Part shown: positions 1 to 7,989 of the stretch, piece by piece
How the letters are laid out: the number at the start of each line of letters is the position of its first letter
Numbering within the stretch: the stretch's first letter is position 1
Assembly: GCF_000517065.1 (NCBI RefSeq)
Contig: NZ_KI912105.1
Coordinates: 523,635 to 587,634, forward strand
From: Alkaliflexus imshenetskii DSM 15055
GTDB taxonomy: Bacteria; Bacteroidota; Bacteroidia; Bacteroidales; Marinilabiliaceae
DNA: 64,000 bases
Direction of reading: 5' to 3'
Program-made: the position numbers and the translations under genes
Notes under the pieces: model-generated
Seen by the model: the letters and a program-made list of their open reading frames with translations, nothing else
What the model was told of the DNA's origin: nothing
Database searches by the model: none

Positions 1-792
1 GCTCCTGTAAGGTTACAATGTTTAAGCCCTGCTCCAATAAATGGGTTGCATACGTGTGGCGTAAGGAGTGAAGGTTCACGTTTTTAGAGATGGTGGTTTT
101 TTAAGGCTTTCCCGCATAACCCAGGATAATCCTTTGACGCTGTAGCGTCCATCAGCCTCTTTGCCATTGAATAGCCAAACATGCGGATTCTCGGCTCTGA
201 GATATTTCTTGAGCCCGATGACCATTATGGCGGACAAAGGCACAATCCGATCTTTCTTGTATTTGCTCTGGCGGATGTGGATGACCATGCGCTCAAAGTC
301 AATATCGGATATCTTAAGGTTGATGACCTCTTGCCCCCGTAATCCGGCAGAATAGATCAGCGTAAGGATAATTCGGTGCTTAAGCAGCGTAGGTGCCGAA
401 AATAGCATCTTTAGCTCCTGGCGGTTCAGCACAACCGGCAACTTGCTCTCTTGCTTTAATGAAGGCAAAGCAATGGCCTTTTTGTTCATGCCCAGCAAAC
501 GGTAGTAATACCTAAGGCCATAAACCATGTGCTTGAAACTGCTCCGCGAAGGAGCCTTGACATCGCGTGCCAAAGCCACCAGATACTCGTTGATTTCATC
601 TTCGGTGACGTCTTCGGGCAGTTGTTTAAAATGGATAACAAACAGCGCTATGCGCCGAATGTAATTATTCAGAGTGCTCTGACTCTGTCCACGAAGTACC
701 ACCTGATGCTCCATCTTTAAAGCCCTGGCCTTAAACTCCGGAACAAGAACGAGGGCGCGCTCTACAATCGTTAAGGTTGTTTTCTTTCTCAT
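1..792 (-). pseudogene. Tyrosine recombinase (XerC/D-like, IS91-associated type), frameshifted and cut by left edge
   Basis: The gene starts at 792 and reads leftward, with an open frame ending in a stop at 76-78. The 238-residue product has a SAM-like N-terminal core-binding domain (about residues 20-105) and most of the catalytic domain: Arg152 in SAGLRGQEV and the lysine region SKYKKDR near residue 180. The frame then breaks in a run of six A (sense strand, 97-102). Reading on in the -1 frame restores the missing box as HSLRHTYATHLLEQG and runs off the window edge, so the C-terminal Tyr lies outside. It lacks the additional insertion typical of integron integrases and resembles the integrases that accompany IS91-family transposases, which is inference. 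It is either a real one-base deletion, a sequencing error in a homopolymer, or -1 slippage on AAA AAA. Confidence 0.8.
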
Positions 793-826
793 AACTGCAT
801 AATTTAAAAGTGAGTAATGCAGTTAT
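791..826. repeat. 10-bp inverted repeat at the recombinase start codon
   Basis: ATAACTGCAT (791-800) and ATGCAGTTAT (817-826) are perfect reverse complements separated by 16 nt. The start codon of the recombinase (790-792) overlaps the arm nearest the gene, so in the transcript a hairpin would cover the start site. It could restrain translation, or it could be a recombinase-binding site or element end. Confidence 0.7.
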
Positions 827-887
827 AACGGCTTGCATCTAAAAAGATTAATGCTATTTTTGAAAGAGGCTATCCCGGAGGGATTTA

Positions 888-1018
888 GTTCAACATGCAA
901 TATAGCAAAAGGCGGGTTTAGTGGTTGTTTGAAGCATTCTGCCCCGCATCAAATTTTGTAACGGTGGATAAGGACGTAGCCCGCAATCCGCCACTGGTCA
1001 TATTGCAATCCGTTAGCC
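888..1018 (+). repeat. attC-like imperfect palindrome, copy A
   Basis: This 131-bp stretch shares blocks with a second copy at 1750-1873: ATGCAATATA (895-904), TTCTGCCCCGCATCAA (937-952) and GTAGCCCGCAATCC (976-989). The ends resemble integron attC core sites: GTTCAAC at 888 fits RYYYAAC, and GTTAGCC at 1012 fits GTTRRRY with one mismatch. Outer parts can pair, for example TGCAATAT near 896 with ATATTGCA near 1000, and GGCGG near 911 with CCGCC near 988. The attC reading is inference; the repeat itself is direct. Confidence 0.55.
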
Positions 1019-1043
1019 CCCATAGTAGGAAAAAAAACACTTG

Positions 1044-1071
1044 TAAATTTGTAACTTATAAGTTAACTTTG
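1044..1071 (+). promoter_or_regulatory. Tandem TAnnTTTG boxes upstream of the toxin gene
   Basis: TAAATTTG (1044-1051) and TAACTTTG (1064-1071) both match the Bacteroidota -7 consensus TAnnTTTG. They lie between attC-like copy A and the HigB start at 1088, so the toxin-antitoxin pair appears to carry its own promoter within the putative cassette. Confidence 0.5.
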
Positions 1072-1087
1072 ACAAAAAACGAATTAG

Positions 1088-1432
1088 ATGGAAAGAATTC
1101 GGACAGTCATTGCTTATAAGGATTATTTCAAGGAATTTCTCATTGAACAACCGCAGAAAGTTCAAGATAAAATTTTCAAAATCATTGAAATTATTGAATT
1201 CCAGCAGAGGATTCCAGAGAAATATCTCAAACACATTGACGGAACGAAAGGTCTTTATGAAGCAAGAATAAAACTTGGTTCTGATATTTGGAGAGTCTTT
1301 TGCTTTTTCGACAAAGGGAAACTGGTGATTTTACTAAATGGATTCCAGAAAAAAACTCAAAAGACACCAAAATCTGAAATCGAAAAGGCAGAGAAGTTAA
1401 TGAAAGAGTATTTCAACGAAAAAGGAGAATGA
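1088..1432 (+). CDS. higB: HigB/RelE-superfamily toxin (Gp49-like)
   Basis: The 114-residue product matches the Gp49-like branch of the RelE/ParE toxin superfamily, ribosome-associated mRNA interferases. The signature is in the second half: IKLGSDIWRVFCFF followed by a LLNGFQKKTQKTP stretch and a closing helix EIEKAEKLMKEY. Family length is usually 100-120 residues, so it looks complete. The antitoxin gene follows with an ATGA overlap at 1429-1432, giving the toxin-first order of higBA loci. TAnnTTTG boxes just upstream suggest a dedicated promoter. The coding strand is A+T-rich compared with the housekeeping genes, which fits horizontal acquisition. Activity is inferred from family and arrangement. 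Confidence 0.85.
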   Translation: MERIRTVIAYKDYFKEFLIEQPQKVQDKIFKIIEIIEFQQRIPEKYLKHIDGTKGLYEARIKLGSDIWRVFCFFDKGKLVILLNGFQKKTQKTPKSEIEKAEKLMKEYFNEKGE

Positions 1433-1734
1433 TTATGAAAAAAGAAAATACAACAACATGGTCTGAATTGAAAGACCAGGTTTACGGAAAAAAAGGAACT
1501 GAACGAAGAGACCGCTTAGATAGAGAATTTAAATCATTAAGAGTCGGACTAATGCTTCGAGAAGCAAGAGAAAAAAAACAAATGACTCAAGACCAATTAG
1601 GACAGGTCATTGACAAGAAACGGAGTTTTATATCACGAATTGAAAATGACGCAAGTAATATGACTTTAAAAACTCTTTATGACATTGTTGAAAAAGGACT
1701 TGGAGGAAAAATTAAAATACAGATTGAATTGTAA
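1429..1734 (+). CDS. higA: HigA-type antitoxin, XRE-family helix-turn-helix
   Basis: The 101-residue product carries an XRE/Cro HTH at about residues 37-90, with the recognition region DKKRSFISRIENDASNMTL. It is preceded by a charged segment that probably contacts the toxin. It overlaps the toxin stop by 4 nt, which implies translational coupling; a second ATG at 1435 is an alternative start. HigA proteins neutralise HigB and repress their own promoter, here likely the boxes at 1044-1071. The gene ends 15 nt before attC-like copy B, which matches a cassette of genes plus 3' recombination site. Confidence 0.88.
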   Translation: MIMKKENTTTWSELKDQVYGKKGTERRDRLDREFKSLRVGLMLREAREKKQMTQDQLGQVIDKKRSFISRIENDASNMTLKTLYDIVEKGLGGKIKIQIEL

Positions 1735-1749
1735 ATCAAATAACTACGG

Positions 1750-1873
1750 GGCTAATGCAATATAAAACATTGGAGTTTAAGTGGTTATGCAAGCGTTCTG
1801 CCCCGCATCAAGTTCGGTGTAGCTGGACAGGTTTGTAGCCCGCAATCCCCAAGATATACAATTACCGTTATGC
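1750..1873 (+). repeat. attC-like imperfect palindrome, copy B
   Basis: This is the second copy of the element at 888-1018, sharing ATGCAATATA (1755-1764), the 16-bp block at 1796-1811 and the 14-bp block at 1835-1848. It closes with CCGTTATGCC, parallel to CCGTTAGCCC in copy A; the two GTT triplets are 855 bp apart and bracket higBA. Its left end GGCTAAT and right end GTTATGC each deviate from the attC core consensus, so it is called attC-like only. Confidence 0.55.
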
Positions 1874-1914
1874 CTAATTAAGAACCAAACCCTTACTCAA
1901 TAACTTTTGAAATA

Positions 1915-3435
1915 ATGAAAACCAATCTTGAAAAACTCGCATTTATTCTATTAACATTTTCTATTTTGATTTCTTGTCGTCCGGAAGTTGAATTAAAGCC
2001 CGTTCAAACGACTTCTAAACCGGTTTTTATTACCGGAAAAGTTCTAAATCAAACATCAGAATATAATACCGTAACAATTTATGTCAACGAATTACTTTCG
2101 GGGGAACAAATGTCTTATGTGAGTTTAGTCGATTGTTTCGGCAATTTTCAAACTAAATTCAATTTGTATTATCCACAAGACATTTTAGTTAGATATGGAG
2201 ATAACGCCTTTCCTATCATAATTCACCCCACAGATAGTATCCATATTGTATTTGATGCAAATAAGATATCTGACAAAGACGAACTGTCAAAATCTATTCA
2301 GTTTTCTGGAAATAAACATGACAACGAAAGATTGATAACATTTCATGCTATAAATTCAAAAATATTTATCCCTTGGGAACAATATTGTCAATATGAGAAG
2401 GAGTATAATTCAGATGAATTTACAGCCCTGCTTGACAGCTTAAGAAATCTAAAAAAGGAAGTCGCCAATGAATTTATTCGACAAGGCGTATCCAAAGAAC
2501 TTGAAAACTGGATTAAAAATGAAGTTGACTTTGATTATTACAGTTGGCTTGCCCGTTATCCACATGACCATGCTGGCTTTAATCAATTAGATGAATACAC
2601 TATTGTACCGTCATCTTTTTATGATTTTATGAATATTGAACTTTCTCTTAATGACCTGAGTAACTCAAAATCAATTGATTTTATAAGTCTTTATCGTTTC
2701 GGAAGAATTCGTGTTTTATTGATTGACGAAGGGAAGCTGTATAAGAGAAATGAAAGATGGACTTACAAAGCCAATGCAAACAAAGCAATAATCAGCACAA
2801 TCATCAAAAATACGAGTGATACTCTTTTAAAGGAAATTCTAATTGCCCGTGAACTTTATAAGATACTTGAAATGCGTGACGTTAAAGAATTCGATAGACA
2901 CTACTCATTGTTTAAAGAAATAGTGAAACAGCCTTTTTTGAAAGAACCTCTTATTAACAAGTATATAGAGACAAAAAAACATTTTGAGAATGCGCAACCA
3001 ATAGAAAACACATTATTGAAATTGACAAAAAACACACCCGCAAACGAACTCATTACCAAAATTCTGGATGACCATAAAGGGAAAATAATATACTTAGATA
3101 TTTGGGCTACATGGTGCAGTCCTTGTCGAAGAGAAATGCCTTTTTCTAAAGAGCTAATGCAAACGTTGAACAATGACAAGGTTGCTTTTGTGTATCTGTG
3201 TGTTGACTCCGAAGAAGATAAATGGAAAGCAATCATTAGTGAACTAGATATTTCAGGCAGTCACTATTTAACGACTCCAGACCAAAGTAGGTTTCTTTAC
3301 CAACTGTTTGAAATGAACGGAGTACCCCAGTACATATTACTAGATACTAAAGGCAATGTGATAGAAAAAGGAATTCACCTGCGACCAAGTGAAAGTTTAA
3401 TAAAAACTAAAATTGACAAGCTATTAATGGAATAA
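1915..3435 (+). CDS. TlpA-like thioredoxin-fold lipoprotein
   Basis: The 506-residue protein begins with a lipoprotein signal (FSILISC, lipid-modified Cys21) and ends in a thioredoxin/AhpC-TSA fold. The redox motif WCSPC (Cys401, Cys404) sits in the usual WATWCSPCRREMP context, and the cis-Pro loop is GVPQYILLD near residue 470. The long middle region (about 30-370) resembles the DUF4369/helical N-terminal part of Bacteroidota TlpA-like proteins. It probably acts as a periplasmic or surface-anchored disulfide reductase; its partner is unknown. It stands alone directly after attC-like copy B and is A+T-rich like higBA, so it may belong to the acquired region. Confidence 0.85.
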   Translation: MKTNLEKLAFILLTFSILISCRPEVELKPVQTTSKPVFITGKVLNQTSEYNTVTIYVNELLSGEQMSYVSLVDCFGNFQTKFNLYYPQDILVRYGDNAFPIIIHPTDSIHIVFDANKISDKDELSKSIQFSGNKHDNERLITFHAINSKIFIPWEQYCQYEKEYNSDEFTALLDSLRNLKKEVANEFIRQGVSKELENWIKNEVDFDYYSWLARYPHDHAGFNQLDEYTIVPSSFYDFMNIELSLNDLSNSKSIDFISLYRFGRIRVLLIDEGKLYKRNERWTYKANANKAIISTIIKNTSDTLLKEILIARELYKILEMRDVKEFDRHYSLFKEIVKQPFLKEPLINKYIETKKHFENAQPIENTLLKLTKNTPANELITKILDDHKGKIIYLDIWATWCSPCRREMPFSKELMQTLNNDKVAFVYLCVDSEEDKWKAIISELDISGSHYLTTPDQSRFLYQLFEMNGVPQYILLDTKGNVIEKGIHLRPSESLIKTKIDKLLME

Positions 3436-3683
3436 AACTGGGAACAATACATCGGAATATGAGCACTTCAATGACCCCGCGATTATTCCAGGTTGAACGA
3501 CATCCCGTCAGGACTACAACTGGTAACTATGGACTTTTTGTTGTATTTGTGATGAATTATTTACTAAAACATGAACTACTTCAATTTGCAAAAATCAAAT
3601 CTTTCAAAGATTGAAATCTTAATTTTAAAAGTTGCAGTTTTATTACGGATACATTACTAATATGAACTAGATAACTCAATGAA

Positions 3684-3869
3684 TTGGATATTTTATTGGT
3701 AATATTAATTGTGCTCTCAGCAATCTTATGGGCTTGGGCTGTTTTCGATATAAACAAATCAAGGATTAAAAACAAACAGAGCCTAATATGGATTCTACTA
3801 ATACTAGCCTTCCCACTGGTTGGACCAATTATCTATTTTCAAATGAAAAGAAGGTACCAAAGCAATTAA
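3684..3869 (+). CDS. Small PLDc_N-like membrane protein
   Basis: This 61-residue product has two hydrophobic helices and the pattern of the PLDc_N domain (phospholipase D nuclease N-terminal): the WAWAVFDI segment followed by WILLILAFPLVGPIIYF. Such small proteins are common and uncharacterised in Bacteroidota. The frame opens with TTG at 3684. An ATG at 3679 is in another frame and stops after seven codons, so the start is uncertain and a small 5' frameshift is possible. The preceding 3436-3683 holds only an unrecognised 51-codon frame. Confidence 0.55.
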   Translation: MDILLVILIVLSAILWAWAVFDINKSRIKNKQSLIWILLILAFPLVGPIIYFQMKRRYQSN

Positions 3870-3953
3870 AGTGTACCATGACTAAACAAATGTTACGAAA
3901 AAAGTCAAGTTGACCCCAATAGTAACAGGGCCTATAATTCTCTTGATAATTCG

Positions 3954-4919
3954 TTAATCCTCCTTAGGTCCAGGCACGAGAAATGCACCCGGCTTAGGAA
4001 CTTTTATCACATACTTTTTACCCGATGAATTTGAAAGAAAAGTTTCACGCAACCAAGGGTTTAAATCTTTTATTTCTCGATAGGTTGCCCCATGAGACTG
4101 CGCAAAGTCGGCAAAATCGGCAATGGGAGCTTTCACCTCCACATCGTAAGTCTCAATAACCGGGTAGAGGTCGTCCACACCAAGATGAAACCCAAATTTT
4201 TGAGGATTGGAAAAAATCTCCTTAATCGCAATGATTCGAAAAACGTAACGACTGGTCTCCTCCACCAAAAGCAAATCATAATAGCTATCCACTTTTTGCC
4301 GTCCAATTTGTCGGTCGATACCACGAATACCTGCATTATACGCAGCTGCGGCAAGTGACCAGCTTCCATATTTTTCGTAAGCAGATTTAAGGTATCTGGC
4401 AGCCGCGGCAGTACTCTTTTCCAGATGATATCGCTCATCAACCTCTTTCGATACCTCTAGTCCAAAATCACGTGCCGTTCCAGCAAGGAATTGCCATATT
4501 CCGGCTGCACCAGCCGGCGATACCGCCCTCTCAAGAAAACCGCTTTCAATCAATGCCAGATACTTAAAATCATCGGGAACACCTTCACTGGCCAATATTG
4601 GCTCAATTACCGGAAAATAACGATTGGCGCGTTTCAAGAAAAGTAACGTTTGCGATTGCCAGTAGGTATTTACCAACATTTCACGGTCGAAGCCCTCACG
4701 CACATAGGTTTTTTCCAAAGGAACCCTTTCACCGGCAAAATAGAGTTCATCGGGGATGGGAAGGGCATGCACACTGTAATTCTTCTGAAAAAGGCTTATT
4801 TCTACTTCGTCGCCCGGTGGCACTTGAATTGGGGCTGAAGAATGAACAAATAAGCTAAAAACCAAGGCCACAGCAATAACAGAACTCGATATGGATAAAA
4901 CTTTTATGTAGGCTGACAT
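3954..4919 (-). CDS. Membrane-anchored lytic transglycosylase (SLT/GH23 domain)
   Basis: The start at 4919 (MSAYIKVL) is preferred over 4952 because it places one hydrophobic signal/anchor segment near the N-terminus. The SLT domain runs over about residues 95-250. It contains the catalytic Glu in ALIESGF, then SPAGAAGIWQF and AAAYNAGIRGI, the standard GH23 motifs. The enzyme cleaves peptidoglycan glycan strands in the periplasm, forming 1,6-anhydromuramyl ends. The C-terminal 70 residues (VEVKAPIADFADFAQSHG...) look like a degenerate LysM or MltD-type tail without a clear LysM repeat. It is convergent with the accessory region and divergent from the pseudouridine synthase gene. Confidence 0.88.
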   Translation of the reverse strand: MSAYIKVLSISSSVIAVALVFSLFVHSSAPIQVPPGDEVEISLFQKNYSVHALPIPDELYFAGERVPLEKTYVREGFDREMLVNTYWQSQTLLFLKRANRYFPVIEPILASEGVPDDFKYLALIESGFLERAVSPAGAAGIWQFLAGTARDFGLEVSKEVDERYHLEKSTAAAARYLKSAYEKYGSWSLAAAAYNAGIRGIDRQIGRQKVDSYYDLLLVEETSRYVFRIIAIKEIFSNPQKFGFHLGVDDLYPVIETYDVEVKAPIADFADFAQSHGATYREIKDLNPWLRETFLSNSSGKKYVIKVPKPGAFLVPGPKED

Positions 4920-5201
4920 ATAAATACAAATCAAAATATGAATACTCATCAATTTCCCTCAAACAATTATAGCATACGAGATGCTTCCTGCGATGTTACA
5001 AAAAGCGTACCCTTTGCAAACCATTAAACTATCAGTAAAATTAGCGAAACCACAAGAGAACCGCATCTTTTTAGTGATAAAAATATTTTAAGCCTGGCCG
5101 TAAAATTTTAAACCTCTCAATTACAAAGACAAACCAATGAATGAGTACAATCCGGAAGTTCATTGCACCTCGAAACATAAAGGTATTTCACCATTAATTG
5201 G

Positions 5202-5209
5202 TACTTTTG
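5202..5209 (+). promoter_or_regulatory. TAnnTTTG promoter box that sets the rluF start
   Basis: TACTTTTG matches the Bacteroidota -7 box. A transcript starting a few bases downstream would exclude the upstream ATG at 5137 and leave the ATG at 5233 as first start codon. Confidence 0.45.
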
Positions 5210-5232
5210 CATGGCACAATCCGATAAAGAAT

Positions 5233-5964
5233 ATGCATAAACAGGAACCTACTCGCATCAATAAATACTTAAGTGAAATTGGTTACTGCTCAAGGCGTGC
5301 AGCCGATAAGCTTATTGAAGAAAAGCGGGTAACCATTAATGGCAAAACACCTGAGGTAGGCACCAAGGTAATGGCGGGCGACGACATCCGGGTAGACGGG
5401 AAACCGCTTAAACCATCAAAAGACACTCATACATACATTTTGCTAAACAAGCCGGTAGGCATTGTATGCACCACCGATATCAAATCCGAAAAGAATAACA
5501 TCATTGATTTTATCAACCACCCAAAACGTATTTTCCCCATCGGCAGGCTCGACAAGGATAGTCAGGGTTTAATTCTGCTCACCAGCGATGGCGACATAGT
5601 GAATAAAATTCTGCGAGCCGGCAACAATCACGAAAAAGAGTATATTGTAAGCGTGAACAAGCCCATCACCAAAGAGTTTATCCGTCGCATGGGCAGCGGA
5701 ATCCCAATTCTGGGTACCATCACAAAAAAATGCAAAGTGGAACAAATTTCGAGGTTTACATTCAGAATAATCCTCACTCAGGGACTAAACCGGCAGATTC
5801 GGCGGATGTGCCAATTTTTGAATTACGAAGTTACAGACTTGCAAAGGGTACGCATCATGAACTTAACCCTTGATGTGCCAGTTGGCAAGTGGCGCGACCT
5901 CAGCAGCTCCGAGCTTAACACCATCCTCAAACTGGTAGAAAGTTCATCAAAGACACACCTTTAA
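5233..5964 (+). CDS. rluF: RluF-like 23S rRNA pseudouridine synthase
   Basis: The 243-residue protein has an N-terminal S4 RNA-binding domain (about 8-55, [20 protein letters not shown]) and an RsuA/RluB/E/F-type catalytic domain. The catalytic Asp107 is in [10 protein letters not shown], and the later motif is [13 protein letters not shown]. RluF-type enzymes convert a uridine in 23S rRNA helix 74 (U2604 in E. coli) to pseudouridine; the exact target here is inferred. The ATG at 5233 is chosen over the in-frame ATG at 5137. The intervening 32 residues do not look like family sequence, and a promoter box lies at 5202-5209. It is a single-gene unit. Confidence 0.88.
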   Translation: MHKQEPTRINKYLSEIGYCSRRAADKLIEEKRVTINGKTPEVGTKVMAGDDIRVDGKPLKPSKDTHTYILLNKPVGIVCTTDIKSEKNNIIDFINHPKRIFPIGRLDKDSQGLILLTSDGDIVNKILRAGNNHEKEYIVSVNKPITKEFIRRMGSGIPILGTITKKCKVEQISRFTFRIILTQGLNRQIRRMCQFLNYEVTDLQRVRIMNLTLDVPVGKWRDLSSSELNTILKLVESSSKTHL

Positions 5965-5981
5965 GTTAACAGAATACCAAG

Positions 5982-6374
5982 TCAGTCCATGCTATCCCTC
6001 TTTCCCTGCCGGGCAGCAACACGTATGGCACGCATCTTACGAATAAACACATACACAAAAAATGCCTTAAGCACCACCCCACTCACGGTAAACGAGAGAG
6101 CTAAAAAAGTATCGTACATATTTTTTCTAAGCCATGAACCCAAAATAACCATTGTTACGCCAAGGCCAAGATACAACAATTCAATTCCGGGCTTATAACC
6201 CCCAAATTTCATAATCAGAAAAACATAGACCAACTTGAGAGAGCCTCCCACCGACACAAACACATTGCCCAGGCCACTGCCGTTCATTAAAAAACGCAAA
6301 ATTAATCCGGCCACAATAAAAACCAGACCGGCATATAATAAAAGCTTAATACGCTGCATAGAGAAAAATTTCAA
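5982..6374 (-). CDS. Unknown four-helix membrane protein
   Basis: I do not recognise this 130-residue protein. It shows about four hydrophobic segments (roughly residues 8-27, 36-57, 61-79 and 88-110) and a short basic tail ending in ARQGKRDSMD. The segment GFSVGG-like repeats seen in channel proteins are absent; the spacing FVSVGGSLKLVYVF and LLYLGLGVTMVILG suggests two similar two-helix halves. It is convergent with rluF, with only 17 nt between the stops, and divergent from the carbonic anhydrase gene. The strand and coding potential are supported by clean hydrophobic periodicity. No function is proposed. Confidence 0.65.
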   Translation of the reverse strand: MKFFSMQRIKLLLYAGLVFIVAGLILRFLMNGSGLGNVFVSVGGSLKLVYVFLIMKFGGYKPGIELLYLGLGVTMVILGSWLRKNMYDTFLALSFTVSGVVLKAFFVYVFIRKMRAIRVAARQGKRDSMD

Positions 6375-6535
6375 ATGGCAAAAATACCACGATATCCCAT
6401 CGCCACCTAATCATTGCGCAAAATAATCAGTCATCACATCACCCAACTAAAATAAAGATAAAATGAACAAAAAGCATCCTTTTATCTTTTTATAATTTGT
6501 TAACACAATCAAAAGAAGCATCAAAATAACAGCTT

Positions 6536-7090
6536 ATGAACAGAATGGTTCCCGTAAACACTGAAAATGAAATATTTCCGCACTACCATGATACACCTGT
6601 TGGCCGTCTGTTGAAATACCACAACCTTGCGTATCCATTTGACGAATACGAGAAAGCCCAGTTGCTCATTGGAATGTGCATGGACAACCGGCACCAGCTC
6701 AAAATACCAAACAACTTCGCCTATATACTGCGCACCGGAGGCGGCAATCTCCGCCCTGCCGAATTCAAAATATCCTATGCGGTATCCGTTGGTCAGGTTA
6801 GCCACATCGCCCTCATTGGCCATAGCAATTGCGGCATGGTCAACCTTTATTCACGTCGCGAACAGTTCATCAACGGGCTGGTAACCAACGCCGGATGGGA
6901 TCGCGATTACGCCGAAGAGCACTTCAACAATTTCGCCCCCATCTTCGAAATTGGCAACGAAATAGACTTTCTCCTTTGCGAAACACGGCGCATTCGTCAG
7001 CGATATCCCAAAATAACCGTTGCCCCGCTCTATTATCGCATCGAAGACAATCGCCTCTATCAACTCGACGAAACCAATACAAACCTCTAA
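6536..7090 (+). CDS. Beta-class carbonic anhydrase-like protein
   Basis: The 184-residue product has the beta-carbonic anhydrase zinc ligands: CMDNR (residues 48-52, giving the Cys, Asp and Arg of CxDxR) and GHSNCG (HxxC, around residues 95-100). Between them lies FAYILRTGGGNLRPAEF, matching the fold's core strand-helix. Such enzymes interconvert CO2 and bicarbonate. It is shorter than classical enzymes of about 200-220 residues and has Asn where the usual CxDSR has Ser, so a variant activity is possible. It is monocistronic, followed by the G+C-rich element at 7101. Confidence 0.8.
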   Translation: MNRMVPVNTENEIFPHYHDTPVGRLLKYHNLAYPFDEYEKAQLLIGMCMDNRHQLKIPNNFAYILRTGGGNLRPAEFKISYAVSVGQVSHIALIGHSNCGMVNLYSRREQFINGLVTNAGWDRDYAEEHFNNFAPIFEIGNEIDFLLCETRRIRQRYPKITVAPLYYRIEDNRLYQLDETNTNL

Positions 7091-7100
7091 AACACCATCC

Positions 7101-7198
7101 TTGGGGCGTGCCCCGCTCAGGCGGGTCGGGCTTTTCGCTTCAACTCCCCGCCCGGCCTCTAAGCCGTGCGGCGGGTTTACGCTTCAATCCCTCACGCG
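7101..7198. repeat. G+C-rich tandem/palindromic intergenic element
   Basis: In the 311-bp space between the convergent carbonic anhydrase and rnfA genes, about 100 bp are far richer in G+C than the surroundings. Two degenerate tandem units can be seen: one with GGCGGGTCGGGC then TTCGCTTCAACTCC, the next with GGCGGGTTTACGCTTCAATCCC. Self-complementary pieces include GGGGCGTGCCCC and GGCGGG against CCCGCC. It looks like a REP-type mobile or structural repeat. A weak hairpin with a T-rich tail follows at about 7226-7256 and may help end transcription. Confidence 0.5.
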
Positions 7199-7340
7199 CA
7201 TCAAGCTACACACCTGCATAAACAAGAAAAGCTGCCTTCGCAGACAGCTCTCTTTACCGTAATGTAATTCATTTATTTTGTGATAAAACGAAAATTGCTC
7301 AAACTACACACACCCAATCCATCCCGCAAAAATCCATACT

Positions 7341-7404
7341 ATCATTTATCTAAAATCCAACCTTCTAACATCTAAGAATCTTCTATCTAATCATCTAAAA
7401 ACTA
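7341..7404. repeat. ATCTAA-type degenerate repeat (half array)
   Basis: The sequence is built from ATCTAA/TCTAAAA units (ATCTAAAATCC, TCTAACATCTAAG, CTATCTAATCATCTAAAA). It runs into the 3' end of rnfA and looks like the right arm of the palindromic arrays at 26959, 49127 and 63194. Confidence 0.5.
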
Positions 7405-7977
7405 AACCATCCCCGCAAAACCCATAAATGCCAAAGCCATAATACCTGCCACAATAAGTGCTATTGGTGCACCTTTCATCCCGTCAGGTATATTCATAAG
7501 CTCCAGATGTTCACGTATGCCGGCAAATGAAATCAAAGCTAGTCCAAAACCCACTGCCGATGCGATGGCAAAAACAACAGCCTCCACAATATTAAAATCC
7601 TTGGCAACAGTCATTATGGCCACACCCAGAATGGCACAATTGGTTGTAATAAGAGGCAAAAACACGCCCAAAGCCTGATAAAGGGGCGGACTAACCTTTT
7701 TCAACACAATCTCAACCAGCTGAACAAGCGACGCAATTACAAGAATAAATGAGATTGTTTGCAAAAATGTAATTCCAAAAGGAATCAGCACCATGTTTTG
7801 AATAAACCACGTAACAATGGTAGCAATAACCATCACAAACGTAACGGCTCCTGTCATTCCAATACCAGTCGAAATACGCTTGGAAACACCCATAAACGGA
7901 CAAATCCCCAAGAACTGCGCAAGAACAATATTGTTAACAAAAATGGCGCCTATAATAATCAGGAAATAACTCATCAT
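7402..7977 (-). CDS. rnfA: Rnf complex membrane subunit RnfA
   Basis: The 191-residue protein is hydrophobic throughout with six predicted helices and the family patterns NNIVLAQFLGICPFMGVS (residues 15-32) and LPLITTNCAILGVA (around 108-121). RnfA pairs with RnfE in the inner membrane of the ferredoxin:NAD+ oxidoreductase, and their conserved cysteines hold the intramembrane Fe-S centre. It is the last gene of the operon, 12 nt after rnfE. Length and motifs match the family. Confidence 0.96.
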   Translation of the reverse strand: MMSYFLIIIGAIFVNNIVLAQFLGICPFMGVSKRISTGIGMTGAVTFVMVIATIVTWFIQNMVLIPFGITFLQTISFILVIASLVQLVEIVLKKVSPPLYQALGVFLPLITTNCAILGVAIMTVAKDFNIVEAVVFAIASAVGFGLALISFAGIREHLELMNIPDGMKGAPIALIVAGIMALAFMGFAGMV

Positions 7978-7989
7978 AACTCTTCCTCC

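Noticed and set aside
1-792. Integron integrase IntI for the attC-like sites
   Set aside because: The recombinase lacks the extra segment between the Lys region and the HxxR box that marks IntI; it is of XerC/D or IS91-associated type.
3461-3616. 51-codon frame after the TlpA-like gene
   Set aside because: No similarity, no ribosome-binding site and no conserved pattern; probably chance.
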